In this document: in pieces, positions 8,072 to 17,416 of the stretch | Numbering within the stretch: position 1 is the first letter of the stretch | How the letters are laid out: the number at the start of each line of letters is the position of its first letter | From: Actinoplanes couchii | GTDB lineage: Bacteria; Actinomycetota; Actinomycetes; Mycobacteriales; Micromonosporaceae | Length of the DNA: 64,000 bases | Reading direction: 5' to 3' | Assembly: GCF_016862075.1 (NCBI RefSeq) | Contig: NZ_BOMG01000048.1 | Span: forward strand, 1 to 64,000 | The notes under the pieces: model-generated | Told to the model about the DNA's origin: nothing | Database searches by the model: none | The model's input: the letters and a program-made list of their open reading frames with translations, nothing else | Translations under genes and position numbers: made by a program

Positions 8072-9712
8072 ATGGCACCACAAGTTGATGTTGACCTGAT
8101 CGACCGGGCCGAGGCCTGGCTCTCCGACGACCCGGATCCGGCCAGCCGGGACGAGTTGCGCGCGGTGCTCGACGGGCTGCCGGGCACCGCGGCCGAGCTG
8201 GGCGACCGGTTCTCCGGGCCGCTCACCTTCGGCACCGCGGGGCTGCGCGGCCGGCTGCGGGCCGGGCCGAACGGCATGAACCTGGCCGTGGTCACCCGGG
8301 CGGCGGCCGGTCTGGTCGGCTGGCTGGCGGCGCAGGGCGGCGAGGGCCCGCTGGTCATCGGGTACGACGCCCGGCACGGTTCGCGGCAGTTCGCCGAGCG
8401 CACCGCCGAGGTCGCGACCGGGGCCGGGCGGGAGGCGCTGCTGCTGCCCGGGACGCTGCCGACGCCGGTGCTGGCGTACGCGGTGCGGGCCCTGGGCGCG
8501 GTCGCCGGGGTGATGGTCACGGCGAGTCACAACCCGCCGCAGGACAACGGTTACAAGGTCTACCTGGGCGCGTCGCTGGGCGGAGCGGACGGCGCGGGCG
8601 CGCAGATCGTCCCGCCCGCCGACGCCGGCATCGAGGCGGCCATCCGGGCGGTCACCAGCGTGGCGTCGGTCCCGCTGGGCGGTCCGGGCACGGTTCTGGG
8701 CGCCGAGATCCTCGCCGGGTACGTCGCGCAGGCCGCCGCGGTGCTCACCGAGGGCGGGCCGCGGGATCTGACCGTCGCGTACACGCCGATGCACGGGGTG
8801 GGCGGTTCGACGCTGGTGGCGGCGTTCGTCGCGGCCGGGTTCCCAGCGCCCGCGGTGGTGTCCGCGCAGGCCGAACCGGACCCGGAGTTCCCGACGGTGG
8901 CGTTCCCGAACCCGGAGGAGCCGGGCGCGATGGACCGGCTGCTGGCCCTGGCCGGGGCGAACCACGCCGACCTGGCGATCGCCAACGACCCGGACGCGGA
9001 CCGTTGTGCGGTGGCGATCCCCGGGCCGGACGGCTGGCGGCCGTTGCGCGGCGACGAGCTGGGTGTGCTCCTGGCCGACCACCTGATCCGCCGCGGCACC
9101 CCGGGCCTGTACGCGACCACGATCGTCTCGTCGTCGCTGCTGGGCCGGATCTGCGCGGCCCGGGGCGTGCCCTACGCGGAGACGCTGACCGGCTTCAAGT
9201 GGATCGTGCGGGCGGCCGAGGACCTGGCGTACGGCTACGAGGAGGCGCTCGGCTACTGCGCGGCCCCGGCGATGGTCCGCGACAAGGACGGCATCACCGC
9301 CGCGCTGACCGTGGCCGAGCTGGCGGCCGGGCTCAAGGCCGAGGGGAAGTCGCTGGCCGGGCGGCTGGACGAGCTGGCCGCCGAGTTCGGCCTGCACGCC
9401 ACCGACCAGCTGTCGGTACGCGTCGACGACCTGGCCGACATCGGCCGGGCGATGACCCGGGCACGGCAGAATCCGCCCACGACTCTGCTCGGCGCGCCGG
9501 TGACCGAGGTGACCGACATGCTGCCGGAGAACGACGTGCTGACCTTCCGCACGGCGACGACACGTGTGGTGATCCGCCCGTCCGGCACGGAGCCGAAGCT
9601 CAAGGCGTACCTGGAAGTGGTGGTGGACGGTGACCCGGTGACCGCCCGGACCCGGGCGGCGACCGACCTGACGGCGCTCCGTACCGAGATCGCGGCAACG
9701 CTCGGTATCTAG
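8072..9712 (+). CDS. Phosphoglucomutase/phosphomannomutase
   Basis: The 546-residue enzyme has the alpha-D-phosphohexomutase layout: the phosphoserine loop VTASHNPPQDNGYK near residues 149-162, the Mg loop NDPDADRCA near 305-313, the sugar-binding EEALGY near 390 and the phosphate-binding RPSGTEPKLKAY near the C-terminus. It interconverts hexose 1- and 6-phosphates for polysaccharide precursors. The length fits the long PgmB/PMM2-like branch. The ATG lies 21 bases after the kinase gene stop with no clear SD, so co-transcription is likely. Confidence 0.92.
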   Translation: MAPQVDVDLIDRAEAWLSDDPDPASRDELRAVLDGLPGTAAELGDRFSGPLTFGTAGLRGRLRAGPNGMNLAVVTRAAAGLVGWLAAQGGEGPLVIGYDARHGSRQFAERTAEVATGAGREALLLPGTLPTPVLAYAVRALGAVAGVMVTASHNPPQDNGYKVYLGASLGGADGAGAQIVPPADAGIEAAIRAVTSVASVPLGGPGTVLGAEILAGYVAQAAAVLTEGGPRDLTVAYTPMHGVGGSTLVAAFVAAGFPAPAVVSAQAEPDPEFPTVAFPNPEEPGAMDRLLALAGANHADLAIANDPDADRCAVAIPGPDGWRPLRGDELGVLLADHLIRRGTPGLYATTIVSSSLLGRICAARGVPYAETLTGFKWIVRAAEDLAYGYEEALGYCAAPAMVRDKDGITAALTVAELAAGLKAEGKSLAGRLDELAAEFGLHATDQLSVRVDDLADIGRAMTRARQNPPTTLLGAPVTEVTDMLPENDVLTFRTATTRVVIRPSGTEPKLKAYLEVVVDGDPVTARTRAATDLTALRTEIAATLGI

Positions 9713-9720
9713 CGGACCCG

Positions 9721-9751
9721 ACCCGGGGGAAGCTGCACGACTCCCCCGGGT
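9721..9751. terminator. Hairpin between convergent phosphohexomutase and GPP34 genes
   Basis: A perfect 10-bp stem (acccggggga at 9721-9730 with its complement at 9742-9751) encloses an 11-base loop. It lies in the 47-bp gap between convergent stops and could end transcription from both sides. There is no T-tract. Confidence 0.6.
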
Positions 9752-9759
9752 AACCCGGC

Positions 9760-10446
9760 TCAGATCGGCTTGGGTGCGCCCAGCGCGGCCTGGATCGCCT
9801 TGCCCAGGGTGGCCACCACCAGCGCGACGCTCGGCCGCACGATGGAGTCCTCCAGGGTCACGTCACCGACGAAACCGGCGTTGCTGGCGATCTCGGCGAG
9901 CCGCTCGTGGGCTCGCTCGACCTCCTCCTCGGGCAGCTTCAGCGCCGGCTCCATGCGCGCCGCGACGAGCAGCGTGGCCAGGGCGGCGGTGCGCTCGTCG
10001 GGCAGCGAGTTGCCGACCAGAGCGGTGGCCAGCCGGCCCCGGATCTCGGCCTCGTACGCCGGGTCGGAGGTCGGGTAGCGGTGCACGTGGATCACGCCGA
10101 GCTGGGTCTCGTCGACGTCACGCACGACGCCACGGGAGCACAGGTCCTCCAGCACCCGGGTGCGCAGCCGGTGCCGGAGCCGCTGCAGCCACTGGGCGGG
10201 CGTGTGCGGCTCCTCGGTGGCCACCTTTCCCAGGACCGCGTCGGCGACCGGGTCGCCCAGCGGGGTGGCGTCGGTGACCACGAGGTGACCGTCGGCGGCG
10301 TAGGCGATCCGGTTGGCCAGGGCGAGGTCGATCAACACCGCGGCGGCCATGCCCAGGTCCAGCCCGATGCGGGAGCCGGTGGCCTTTCCGGTCTGGTCGT
10401 CGTACGCGAGGAGGAGAAGTTCCTCCGCGAGCGGGATGGGGGTCAT
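9760..10446 (-). CDS. GPP34 (GOLPH3-like) family phosphoprotein
   Basis: The 228-residue protein has the GPP34 fold features: the opening PLAEELLLLAYDDQTGK, a GLDLGMAAAVLIDLALANRI block, and a long helical C-terminus. In eukaryotes GOLPH3 binds phosphatidylinositol-4-phosphate at the Golgi; actinobacterial members are common but poorly characterised. It has no membrane helix. An in-frame TTG at 10455 is a possible alternative start. It stands alone, convergent with the phosphohexomutase gene. Confidence 0.85.
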   Translation of the reverse strand: MTPIPLAEELLLLAYDDQTGKATGSRIGLDLGMAAAVLIDLALANRIAYAADGHLVVTDATPLGDPVADAVLGKVATEEPHTPAQWLQRLRHRLRTRVLEDLCSRGVVRDVDETQLGVIHVHRYPTSDPAYEAEIRGRLATALVGNSLPDERTAALATLLVAARMEPALKLPEEEVERAHERLAEIASNAGFVGDVTLEDSIVRPSVALVVATLGKAIQAALGAPKPI

Positions 10447-10552
10447 GTAACGCAACGATAGTGGCCCGGGTCATCCGGTCCGATCCCCAGGTCGGTCAGA
10501 TCCGGGACGGTCCTACGATCCGGGCCTCCACCACTCGCCGCGGGTTGAGGAA

Positions 10553-11554
10553 CTAACGGGCGAGATCCGGCAGGATCGTCTCGCGATGCGCGAACCAGGC
10601 CAGCGAGTCGCGGATGCCGTCGGCCACCGAGTGCTCGGCGCGCCAGCCCAGCAGGTCCGCGGCCCGGGTGCTGCGGGTGTAGGCGCCGGCCGAGTCGCCG
10701 GGCCGCCGCGGCGCCGTCTCGATCGCCACCGGCCGGTCGGCGACCTGGTTGAACGCCTCGACGAACTCGATCACCGTGGTGCCGGTGCCGGTGCCCAGGT
10801 TGATCGCCAGCGAGCCGTTCTCGAACGGCAGGACGTCGAACTCCTCCAGCGCGCGCAGGTGGGCGCCGGCCAGGTCCCAGACGTGCACGTAGTCACGGAT
10901 GCCGGAGCCGTCCCGGGTGGGGTAGTCGACGCCGGTCACCGGGAACGGCTGCCCCGCCCGGTAGACCTCGATCAGCTTGCCCAGGGCGTGGCTCGGCGAG
11001 CGCAGCTGCAGGCCGGTCCGCATCTTCGGGTCGGAGCCGATCGGGTTGAAGTAGCGCAGCGACAGCACCCGCAGCGGGGTGGCCGCGGTGATGTCGGCGA
11101 ACATCTGCTCGACGATCAGCTTGGTCCGGGCGTACGGGCTCAGCGCGGTCAGCGCGGAGCTCTCGTCGACGGTGAAGTCGTCGCCGGGCTGGTAGATCGA
11201 CGCCGACGAGCTGAACAGCAGCCGGGTGACGCCCTTGGCGATCAGGTGCTCGGCGAACTGCAGGGTCTTCGCAACGTTCTCACGGTAGTAGTGGATCGGG
11301 CGCTCCACCGACTCCGGCACCACGATCAGAGCGGCGCAGTGCACCACGGCGGTGATGTCCGGGTGCTCGTCGAAGATCCTGTCGAGCAGAACGGTGTCGG
11401 CGATGTCACCCTCGTAGAAGGGGCGGCCCTCGCAGAACTCCCGGCGGCCGGTGACCAGATTGTCGAGGACGACCGGCTGATGGCCGGCATCCAGCAGGCA
11501 GGAGGAGATCGTGCTGCCGATGAACCCCGCGCCACCCGCGACCAGAACCTTCAC
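10553..11554 (-). CDS. galE: UDP-glucose 4-epimerase (first copy)
   Basis: A 333-residue extended short-chain dehydrogenase with the NAD-binding GGAGFIGS at residues 7-14, the catalytic SSSASIYQ and YARTK (Tyr-x3-Lys) pair, and the RYFNPIGS block typical of GalE. It interconverts UDP-glucose and UDP-galactose. The GTG start has GGAGG six to seven bases upstream. It is divergent from the glycosyl/CDP-glycerol transferase gene, so an envelope or exopolysaccharide role is likely. A second galE lies at 44922-45896 beside galK; this copy is probably the biosynthetic paralogue. Confidence 0.87.
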   Translation of the reverse strand: MKVLVAGGAGFIGSTISSCLLDAGHQPVVLDNLVTGRREFCEGRPFYEGDIADTVLLDRIFDEHPDITAVVHCAALIVVPESVERPIHYYRENVAKTLQFAEHLIAKGVTRLLFSSSASIYQPGDDFTVDESSALTALSPYARTKLIVEQMFADITAATPLRVLSLRYFNPIGSDPKMRTGLQLRSPSHALGKLIEVYRAGQPFPVTGVDYPTRDGSGIRDYVHVWDLAGAHLRALEEFDVLPFENGSLAINLGTGTGTTVIEFVEAFNQVADRPVAIETAPRRPGDSAGAYTRSTRAADLLGWRAEHSVADGIRDSLAWFAHRETILPDLAR

Positions 11555-11656
11555 GAACGTCCTCCCCTATCCCGATATCCGCCACGAGGCTAGCCCACCC
11601 CCGGCATTCACCGTCACCTTGATCGTGAGCGGGCTGTTGGGCACCTGGCTGTAACC

Positions 11657-11662
11657 TATGAT
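11657..11662 (+). promoter_or_regulatory. Candidate -10 box for the polymer glycosyltransferase operon
   Basis: TATGAT sits in the 189-bp gap between divergent galE and transferase genes, with TGTTGG 16 bases upstream as a weak -35. It would give a leader of about 75 bases before the GTG at 11744. Confidence 0.35.
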
Positions 11663-11743
11663 GCTGCCCGTCCCGCGTCCCGCCCGACCTCCTCATGGTT
11701 CTTCCGGTGGACGTGTGAGCTTTCAGAAAGGACCACGTCAACC

Positions 11744-14602
11744 GTGACCTCGTCCCAGCCCAGGCCCCCCGATGTCACAGTTGTGGTCATCGTCTACAAC
11801 GACGCGGGCCGGGTCGCGACCGCGGTTCGTTCGGTCCTGGACCAATCGCTGCGCAGCCACGAGGTGATCGTGGTCGACGACCACAGCACCGACGGCACCC
11901 CGGCCGTGGTCGAGAAGCTCGTGGCCGAGCACCCGGACACGGTCCGGTTCATCCGCCTGCCCGCCAACTCCGGCCACTGCGGCGCCCCCCGCAACGCCGG
12001 GGTGGCCGCCGCCCGCGGCCGGTTCATCATGTTCCTGGACAGTGACGACACCCTCGACGTGCACGCCTGCCGCAACATGGTGGCCGAGGCCGAGCAGACC
12101 GAGGCGGACATGGTCATCGGCCGGTGTGTGCGGCACGACGTCGCCACCGGCAAGGAGACCTCCTGGATGCCGTGGCTGGTCAAGCAGAAGGTGGTCTACA
12201 CGTCGCTGCGGGAGCAGCCCGAGCTGCTCTACGACGTGCTGTCGACGAACAAGCTCTACCGGCACGACTTCCTGGTCCGGGAGAATCTGACCTTCCTGGA
12301 GGACCGCCTCTACGAGGACAACCTGTTCTCGGCGAGCGCGTACATCGCGGCCAAGAAGATCGCGGTCATCCCGCAGCGCATCTACACGTGGAACATCGAG
12401 CGCAAGGCGGCGAATCTCTCGATCACCCGCCGGGCCGCCGACATCCGCAACATCACCGACCGGATCATCGTCACCAAGAAGATCGACGAGCTGCTGGCCA
12501 AGCACGACGCCGGTGACCTGCGGTTGCAGAAGGACGTCCGGTTCATCGAGAACGACCTGCGGGTCCACCTGGCCCGGCTGAGCCAGCTGCCCGAGGAGAA
12601 CCAGCGGGCCCTGGTCGAGGCCGCCCGGCCCTACGTCCAGACGCTGCAGGACGACGCCTTCCGGGAGGCCAAGCCGCTGCCCGCGATGGCCGCCTACCTG
12701 GTCCGGCAGGGTGACTTCCACGGTGTCGCCGCGGTGCACGACTACATGGTCAACAAGCCGTTCCAGCCGCACCTGACCGCCGACCTGGTGGTCCGGGACG
12801 GCCGCGTCTACTGGAGCGACAGGCACCTGGACGACCCGCTGGGCCGTGAGGTCCTGGACGTCACCGAGATGGGGTTCCAGGACCGGCAGCTGAACAAGCT
12901 GCGCCTCGGTGGCACCGTCGACGCCCTGCAGCAGGACGGCGACGTGGTCACCGTGGCCGGGTCGTTCACCAACCCGCTCGGCCGGATCACCGAGGAGTCC
13001 GACCCGAAGGCGCAGCTGGTCATCACCGACCGGCGCAGCAAGCAGCGGGTCTTCCGGGTCGAGGCGCACCTGGCCGTGGACGAGCAGCGGATCGGCTGGC
13101 ACGTCGCGTTCGCGCCGGAGAAGATCCTGCGCCCGGTCGGCCTGATCGACCCGCTCTACTCGGTGCGGCTGCACGTCACGGTCGGCGCCGAGCGTGCCGA
13201 CCTGGCGCTGTTCGCCGATGACGACGTGCTCGACGCGATCCGGCTGCCCACCCGGCCCCGGCTCAGCCGGCTCACCGCCGACCTGCTGCAGGGCTACCGC
13301 ACCGACAGCGGCAACCTGGCGCTGCGCCTGGAGGCCGACGGCGGCGCCGCCAAGCTGGGCACCGCGGCGATCACCGGGGTGCGCAGCACCAACTTCGGCG
13401 CCCGCGCCTGGGCCCGGGCCGCCGAGTTCCAGAAGTCGCTGCGCCAGCGCCGCAACACCCGGGCCACCAAGCTCTCCTGGTACGAGAACGTCTTCCTCAA
13501 GATGCCGGTGAAGAAGGGCACCGTGGTGTTCGAGAGCCACATGGGCAAGCAGTTCTCGGACAGCCCGCGGGCCATCTACGAGGAGATGAAACGGCAGAAG
13601 ATCAAGTTCTCGCCGATCTGGGTGTACGCCGGGCACCCGACCGGGTTCCCGTCCGACGCCAAGCTGGTCAAACGGAACTCGTGGGGTTACCTGCAGGCGC
13701 TCGCCCAGGCCGAGTACTGGATCGACAACCAGGGTTTCCCGCACGACCTGCGCAAGCGCCCGGAGACCACGTACATCCAGACGTGGCACGGCTCGGCGTT
13801 CAAGCGGATGGGCTTCGACCAGGCCGACGTCAAGCGGCAGTCGGAGGCCCAGCAGACCCGGCTGAGCAACGCGATCGACCGGTTCGACTTCTTCATGGTC
13901 CGGTCCGCGCACGACGAGCGGACCCTCACCCGGGGCATGCGGGTCGGTGCGGAGCTGCTGCGGGTCGGTTACCCGCGCAACGACGCGCTGGTCAAGGGCG
14001 GTAACGACAAGGAGCTGGCGAAACTGCGCAAGCAGCTCGGGCTCACCGACGACCGCAAGGTGGTGCTGTACGCGCCGACCTTCCGCCCGGAGGAGGTGAA
14101 CCGCCGCTCCGGCCTGCAACTGCCGTTCGACCTGAGCGAGTTCACCCACCGGTTCGGTGACGACATGGTGCTGCTGGTCCGCCCGCACTACCTGGTGTCG
14201 TTCGCCCTGCCGCCGGCGTACGGCCACTCGGTACGTAACGTCGCGAGTGTGCACGACGTGACGCCCCTGCTGCAGATCTCGGACGCGCTGATCACCGACT
14301 ACTCGTCGCTGATGTTCGACTATTCGCTGCTCGACCGGCCGATGATCTTCCACGTGCCGGACTACGACAACTATGTCGGCGCCACCCGTGGGTCGTACTT
14401 CGACCTCGGCGAGACCGCGCCCGGCCCGCTGACCCGCACCTCGGAGGATCTGATCGCCGCGCTGGCCGATCTGGACGCCAACACCACCACGTTCGCCGAG
14501 AAGAGGCGGCAGTTCGTCGCCGAGTTCGGGGAGTACGACACCGGGGACGCCGCCAAGTCCGTCGTCGACCGCTTCTTCGGGACGGGGAACCGCCGTGGCT
14601 GA
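11744..14602 (+). CDS. Two-domain GT2 glycosyltransferase / CDP-glycerol glycerophosphotransferase
   Basis: The 952-residue protein joins two enzymes. Residues 1-250 are a GT-A family 2 domain (VVDDHSTDGTP, then the metal-binding FLDSDDTLD near 97-105). A middle region of ~300 residues is unassigned. Residues ~580-940 match the CDP-glycerol:poly(glycerophosphate) transferase family, with QTWHGSAFKRMGFD near 680 and ITDYSSLMFDYSLLDRP near 848. Such proteins build teichoic-acid-like polymers at the inner membrane face. The GTG start is preceded by AAAGGA. The next transferase gene overlaps its end by eight bases. Confidence 0.88.
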   Translation: MTSSQPRPPDVTVVVIVYNDAGRVATAVRSVLDQSLRSHEVIVVDDHSTDGTPAVVEKLVAEHPDTVRFIRLPANSGHCGAPRNAGVAAARGRFIMFLDSDDTLDVHACRNMVAEAEQTEADMVIGRCVRHDVATGKETSWMPWLVKQKVVYTSLREQPELLYDVLSTNKLYRHDFLVRENLTFLEDRLYEDNLFSASAYIAAKKIAVIPQRIYTWNIERKAANLSITRRAADIRNITDRIIVTKKIDELLAKHDAGDLRLQKDVRFIENDLRVHLARLSQLPEENQRALVEAARPYVQTLQDDAFREAKPLPAMAAYLVRQGDFHGVAAVHDYMVNKPFQPHLTADLVVRDGRVYWSDRHLDDPLGREVLDVTEMGFQDRQLNKLRLGGTVDALQQDGDVVTVAGSFTNPLGRITEESDPKAQLVITDRRSKQRVFRVEAHLAVDEQRIGWHVAFAPEKILRPVGLIDPLYSVRLHVTVGAERADLALFADDDVLDAIRLPTRPRLSRLTADLLQGYRTDSGNLALRLEADGGAAKLGTAAITGVRSTNFGARAWARAAEFQKSLRQRRNTRATKLSWYENVFLKMPVKKGTVVFESHMGKQFSDSPRAIYEEMKRQKIKFSPIWVYAGHPTGFPSDAKLVKRNSWGYLQALAQAEYWIDNQGFPHDLRKRPETTYIQTWHGSAFKRMGFDQADVKRQSEAQQTRLSNAIDRFDFFMVRSAHDERTLTRGMRVGAELLRVGYPRNDALVKGGNDKELAKLRKQLGLTDDRKVVLYAPTFRPEEVNRRSGLQLPFDLSEFTHRFGDDMVLLVRPHYLVSFALPPAYGHSVRNVASVHDVTPLLQISDALITDYSSLMFDYSLLDRPMIFHVPDYDNYVGATRGSYFDLGETAPGPLTRTSEDLIAALADLDANTTTFAEKRRQFVAEFGEYDTGDAAKSVVDRFFGTGNRRG

Positions 14603-15737
14603 GCACCGGGACATCTTCATCGTCTGCAACACCGTGAACGAGCTGGGCGGCCTGAACCAGTGGGCGCACGACGTCGCCCGGCTGTTCACCGCCCGCGGGC
14701 ACCGGGTCCGGCTGATCGGGGTGGAGCCCGCGGTCAACGTCCGCGACTTCGGCACCGACCTGCCCTACGAGACGATGACCCTGCACGCCGAGCAGCTGCC
14801 GCGCCGGGGCAAGGTGTCCGGCCTGGCCGCGCTGGGCCGGGGCATCCAGGAGCGCAAACGCCAGCAGATCTTCGAGGGCGGCGTCCGCAAGCTGTCCGGG
14901 ATCCTGAGCACCGGCGGGACCGGCTCGGTGGTGATCGCCGCCCAGGTCTGGGCCGGCGAGTGGGTGGCCGCCGCGGACACCACCGGCATGCAGGTCATCG
15001 GCATGTCCCACGAGTCGTACGAGGCGTGCCGGGCCAGCAGCCGGTTCGCCCGGGTGAAGACGTTCTACACCGGCATGGACATGCACCTGTCCCTGACCGA
15101 CGCGGACGCCGACGCCTGGGCCCGGGCCGGCATGTCCAACGTCGGCGCCATGCCGAACCCGCTGATGGTCACGCCGAAGACGCTGCCCACGCTGACCGAG
15201 AAGCGGATCGTCACGCTCGGCCGGCTCTCCCACGAGAAGGGCATCGACATGCTGCTCGAGGCGTGGGCGCAGGTCGCGCCGGCGCACCCGGACTGGTCGC
15301 TGGAGATCTACGGCGCCGGCCCGAACGAGCAGGCGCTGCGGGACCAGGCCCGGGAGCTGGGGCTGGACGACACCGCGCTGTTCCGGGGCAAGACCAACGA
15401 CATCGACAGCGTGCTCGCCTCGTCGTCGGTCTACGTGCTGCCGTCGCGCCAGGAGGGCTTCCCGATCGCGCTGATGGAGGCGCTCGCCTACGGTCTGCCG
15501 GCGGTGTCGTTCGACTGCGCGCCAGGCATCCGCGAGCTGATCGAGGACGACGTCAGCGGCGGCCTGGTGATCACCGCGGGTAACGTTCCCGGTTTCGCCG
15601 CCGCCCTGACCCGGCTGATCGAGGACCGGGATCTGCGGGTCCGGCTGGGCGCCGCCGGGCGCGAGACGGTGCAGCGCTACACCCCGGACAGCATCATGGA
15701 CCGCTGGGAGGCGCTGTTCACCCTGCTGGACCGTTAA
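14595..15737 (+). CDS. Family 4 glycosyltransferase
   Basis: The 380-residue protein has a GT-B fold of family GT4. The nucleotide-sugar site reads GRLSHEKGID near residue 209 and the donor-binding EX7E segment is EGFPIALMEA near 287. It should transfer a sugar from a nucleotide donor; donor and acceptor are unknown. It overlaps the preceding CDP-glycerol transferase gene by eight bases, so both enzymes probably act on the same wall or surface polymer. Confidence 0.88.
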   Translation: MAEHRDIFIVCNTVNELGGLNQWAHDVARLFTARGHRVRLIGVEPAVNVRDFGTDLPYETMTLHAEQLPRRGKVSGLAALGRGIQERKRQQIFEGGVRKLSGILSTGGTGSVVIAAQVWAGEWVAAADTTGMQVIGMSHESYEACRASSRFARVKTFYTGMDMHLSLTDADADAWARAGMSNVGAMPNPLMVTPKTLPTLTEKRIVTLGRLSHEKGIDMLLEAWAQVAPAHPDWSLEIYGAGPNEQALRDQARELGLDDTALFRGKTNDIDSVLASSSVYVLPSRQEGFPIALMEALAYGLPAVSFDCAPGIRELIEDDVSGGLVITAGNVPGFAAALTRLIEDRDLRVRLGAAGRETVQRYTPDSIMDRWEALFTLLDR

Positions 15738-15747
15738 GGTCTGCGGG

Positions 15748-16236
15748 ATGCAAGCCATCATCGCTACTCTGGGTTACGTCTTCTCGCCGGATCGTCAGCG
15801 CATCCTGATGATCCGGCGGAACACCCGGCCCGACGACGTCCACTACGGGTACTACAACGGCCTGGGCGGCAAGCTGGAGCCCGGCGAGGACGTGGTGGAC
15901 GGCATGCGCCGGGAGATCCGCGAGGAGGCCGGGATCGACTGCACCGGGCTCGAGCTGGCCGGCACGGTCTCCTGGCCCGGTTTCGGCCGCGACGGCGCCA
16001 ACTGGTTCGGGTTCCTCTTCCGGATCACCGCCTGGACCGGCACGCCCCTGGACGGCAACGACGAGGGCAGTCTGCACTGGGTCGAGGTCGCCGACGTGCT
16101 GGCCGGGAAACTCCCGATGTGGGAGTCCGACCGCCATTTCCTGCCACTGGTCTTCGCCGAGAAGCCGGAAGTGTTCCACGGCGTCATGCCGTTCGCTTCC
16201 GGCCGTGCGCTGAGCTGGAACTTCAACACCATCTAG
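15748..16236 (+). CDS. NUDIX hydrolase
   Basis: A 162-residue single-domain protein with a complete Nudix box at about residues 39-61: GGKLEPGEDVVDGM followed by RREIREEAGI. The size and N-terminal MIRRNTRPDDVH segment resemble the MutT/8-oxo-dGTP diphosphatase group, but specificity cannot be assigned. It starts 10 bases after the GT4 gene stop and may be its co-transcribed last gene. Confidence 0.9.
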   Translation: MQAIIATLGYVFSPDRQRILMIRRNTRPDDVHYGYYNGLGGKLEPGEDVVDGMRREIREEAGIDCTGLELAGTVSWPGFGRDGANWFGFLFRITAWTGTPLDGNDEGSLHWVEVADVLAGKLPMWESDRHFLPLVFAEKPEVFHGVMPFASGRALSWNFNTI

Positions 16237-16752
16237 CGGATGTACGCCGCCCGGCCCCACAACCGCAGCGGCCCCTGCCGTCTCGTCACGCGAGGCGGGC
16301 GGTGTCACCGGTCACCCCGCGACCGCCGGGCGTGTGCGGTGGTTCCGGCATGGCGGCTCGCGCTTCGACGTCAGCGGGATCCGGTTCGGGGGCGCGCCCC
16401 CGCGTAGTGACGGCTCGGGGCACGGCCCGCGCGGTGACGGCTCGGGGCACGGCCCCGCGTGGTGATTCGCGTCGCGAATCACCACGCGGCAAAGGCACCG
16501 CATACGCCCGGCGGTCGCGGGTCGGCCTCGGGTGTCGCCGGGCTCGCGGGGCGGGGCAGAGCGAGGTGGTGCGGTTGTGGTGCCGTGTGGCGTAACAGCA
16601 AACGGTCTTGATCTTGCAGCTTTGCTTTGATCTTGCGGTTTGCCGTAGGGAGAACCCTCAGCCGACCTTGCGGTTGCCAGGGAAGGGCCCTCAGCCAGCC
16701 TTGCGATTAGTCGAGAGAAGGGCCCTCAGCCAGCCTTGCGATTAGCCTGGCC
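16237..16752. repeat. Gene-free repeat region between NUDIX and upp genes
   Basis: About 515 bases hold no credible gene. Two ~27-bp tandem units begin at 16407 and 16434 (gtgacggctcggggcacgg). A perfect palindrome with 17-bp arms lies at 16455-16489. A third cluster at 16649-16749 has three units of 33-35 bp sharing ccctcagcc (16655, 16688, 16723) followed by a cttgcg-type core. The last unit abuts the upp stop codon. Confidence 0.8.
16455..16489. repeat. Perfect inverted repeat with 17-bp arms
   Basis: The left arm ccgcgtggtgattcgcg (16455-16471) is followed by one T and the exact complement (16473-16489). As RNA it would form a very stable hairpin; as DNA it could be an operator or recombination site. 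No T-tract follows on either strand. Confidence 0.85.
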
Positions 16753-17385
16753 TCAGAAGCGGCGCATGCCGCCGAACTGGCGGTCGCCGGCGTCGCCCAG
16801 GCCGGGGACGATGTAGGCCTTCTCGTTCAGGCCCTGGTCGATCGAGGCGGTGACCAGGCGCAGCGGGAGGCCCGAATTCGCCAGGCGGTCGACGCCCTCC
16901 GGAGCCGCGAGCACGCAGCAGATGATGATGTCGGTGCAGCCGCGGTCGGCGAGCAGCTTGCAGCAGTGCAGCAGCGAGCCGCCGGTGGCCAGCATCGGGT
17001 CGAGGACCAGCACCGGCTGGTTCGACAGGTCCACCGGCAGCGACTCCATGTAGGCGCGCGGCTCGTGCGTCTCCTCGTCACGGGCCAGGCCGACGAAGCC
17101 CATCGACGACTCGGGCAGCAGGCCCAGCGCGGCGTCGGCCATGCCCAGGCCGGCCCGGAGCACCGGGACGATCAGCGGCGGGTTGGCGAGCCGGGTGCCC
17201 TCGGTGGCGGCGACCGGCGTCTCGATGGGGTACTTCTCGACGGCGAACAGCCGGGCGGCCTCGTAGACCACCATGGTGGTCAACTCGTGCAGCGAGGCGC
17301 GGAAGACACCGGATTCGGTGTCGGTGCGGCGCATCGCGGTGAGTCGCGTCTGTGCCAGCGGGTGATCTACTACAAGGACGTCCAC
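16753..17385 (-). CDS. upp: Uracil phosphoribosyltransferase
   Basis: The 210-residue enzyme makes UMP from uracil and PRPP. Visible motifs are VPVLRAGLGM (near 77-86), the PRPP loop VLDPMLATGGS (near 127-137) and the uracil-binding YIVPGLGDAGDR near the C-terminus. The GTG at 17385 gives the usual length; a TTG at 17406 is a less likely alternative. It is divergent from deoC across 60 bp, linking pyrimidine salvage with deoxyribose-phosphate breakdown. Confidence 0.95.
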   Translation of the reverse strand: MDVLVVDHPLAQTRLTAMRRTDTESGVFRASLHELTTMVVYEAARLFAVEKYPIETPVAATEGTRLANPPLIVPVLRAGLGMADAALGLLPESSMGFVGLARDEETHEPRAYMESLPVDLSNQPVLVLDPMLATGGSLLHCCKLLADRGCTDIIICCVLAAPEGVDRLANSGLPLRLVTASIDQGLNEKAYIVPGLGDAGDRQFGGMRRF

Positions 17386-17416
17386 GGCTGACAACCTATC
17401 GTTCAATCAAGATCAA

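Noticed and set aside
10553..11554. Assignment as dTDP-glucose dehydratase
   Set aside because: The RYFNPIGS and YARTK blocks and length fit GalE better, and no other dTDP-sugar genes are nearby.
11738..14755. A 1005-codon minus-strand open frame opposite the CDP-glycerol transferase gene
   Set aside because: It is a shadow of a real gene with known motifs on the plus strand, and its translation is low-complexity.
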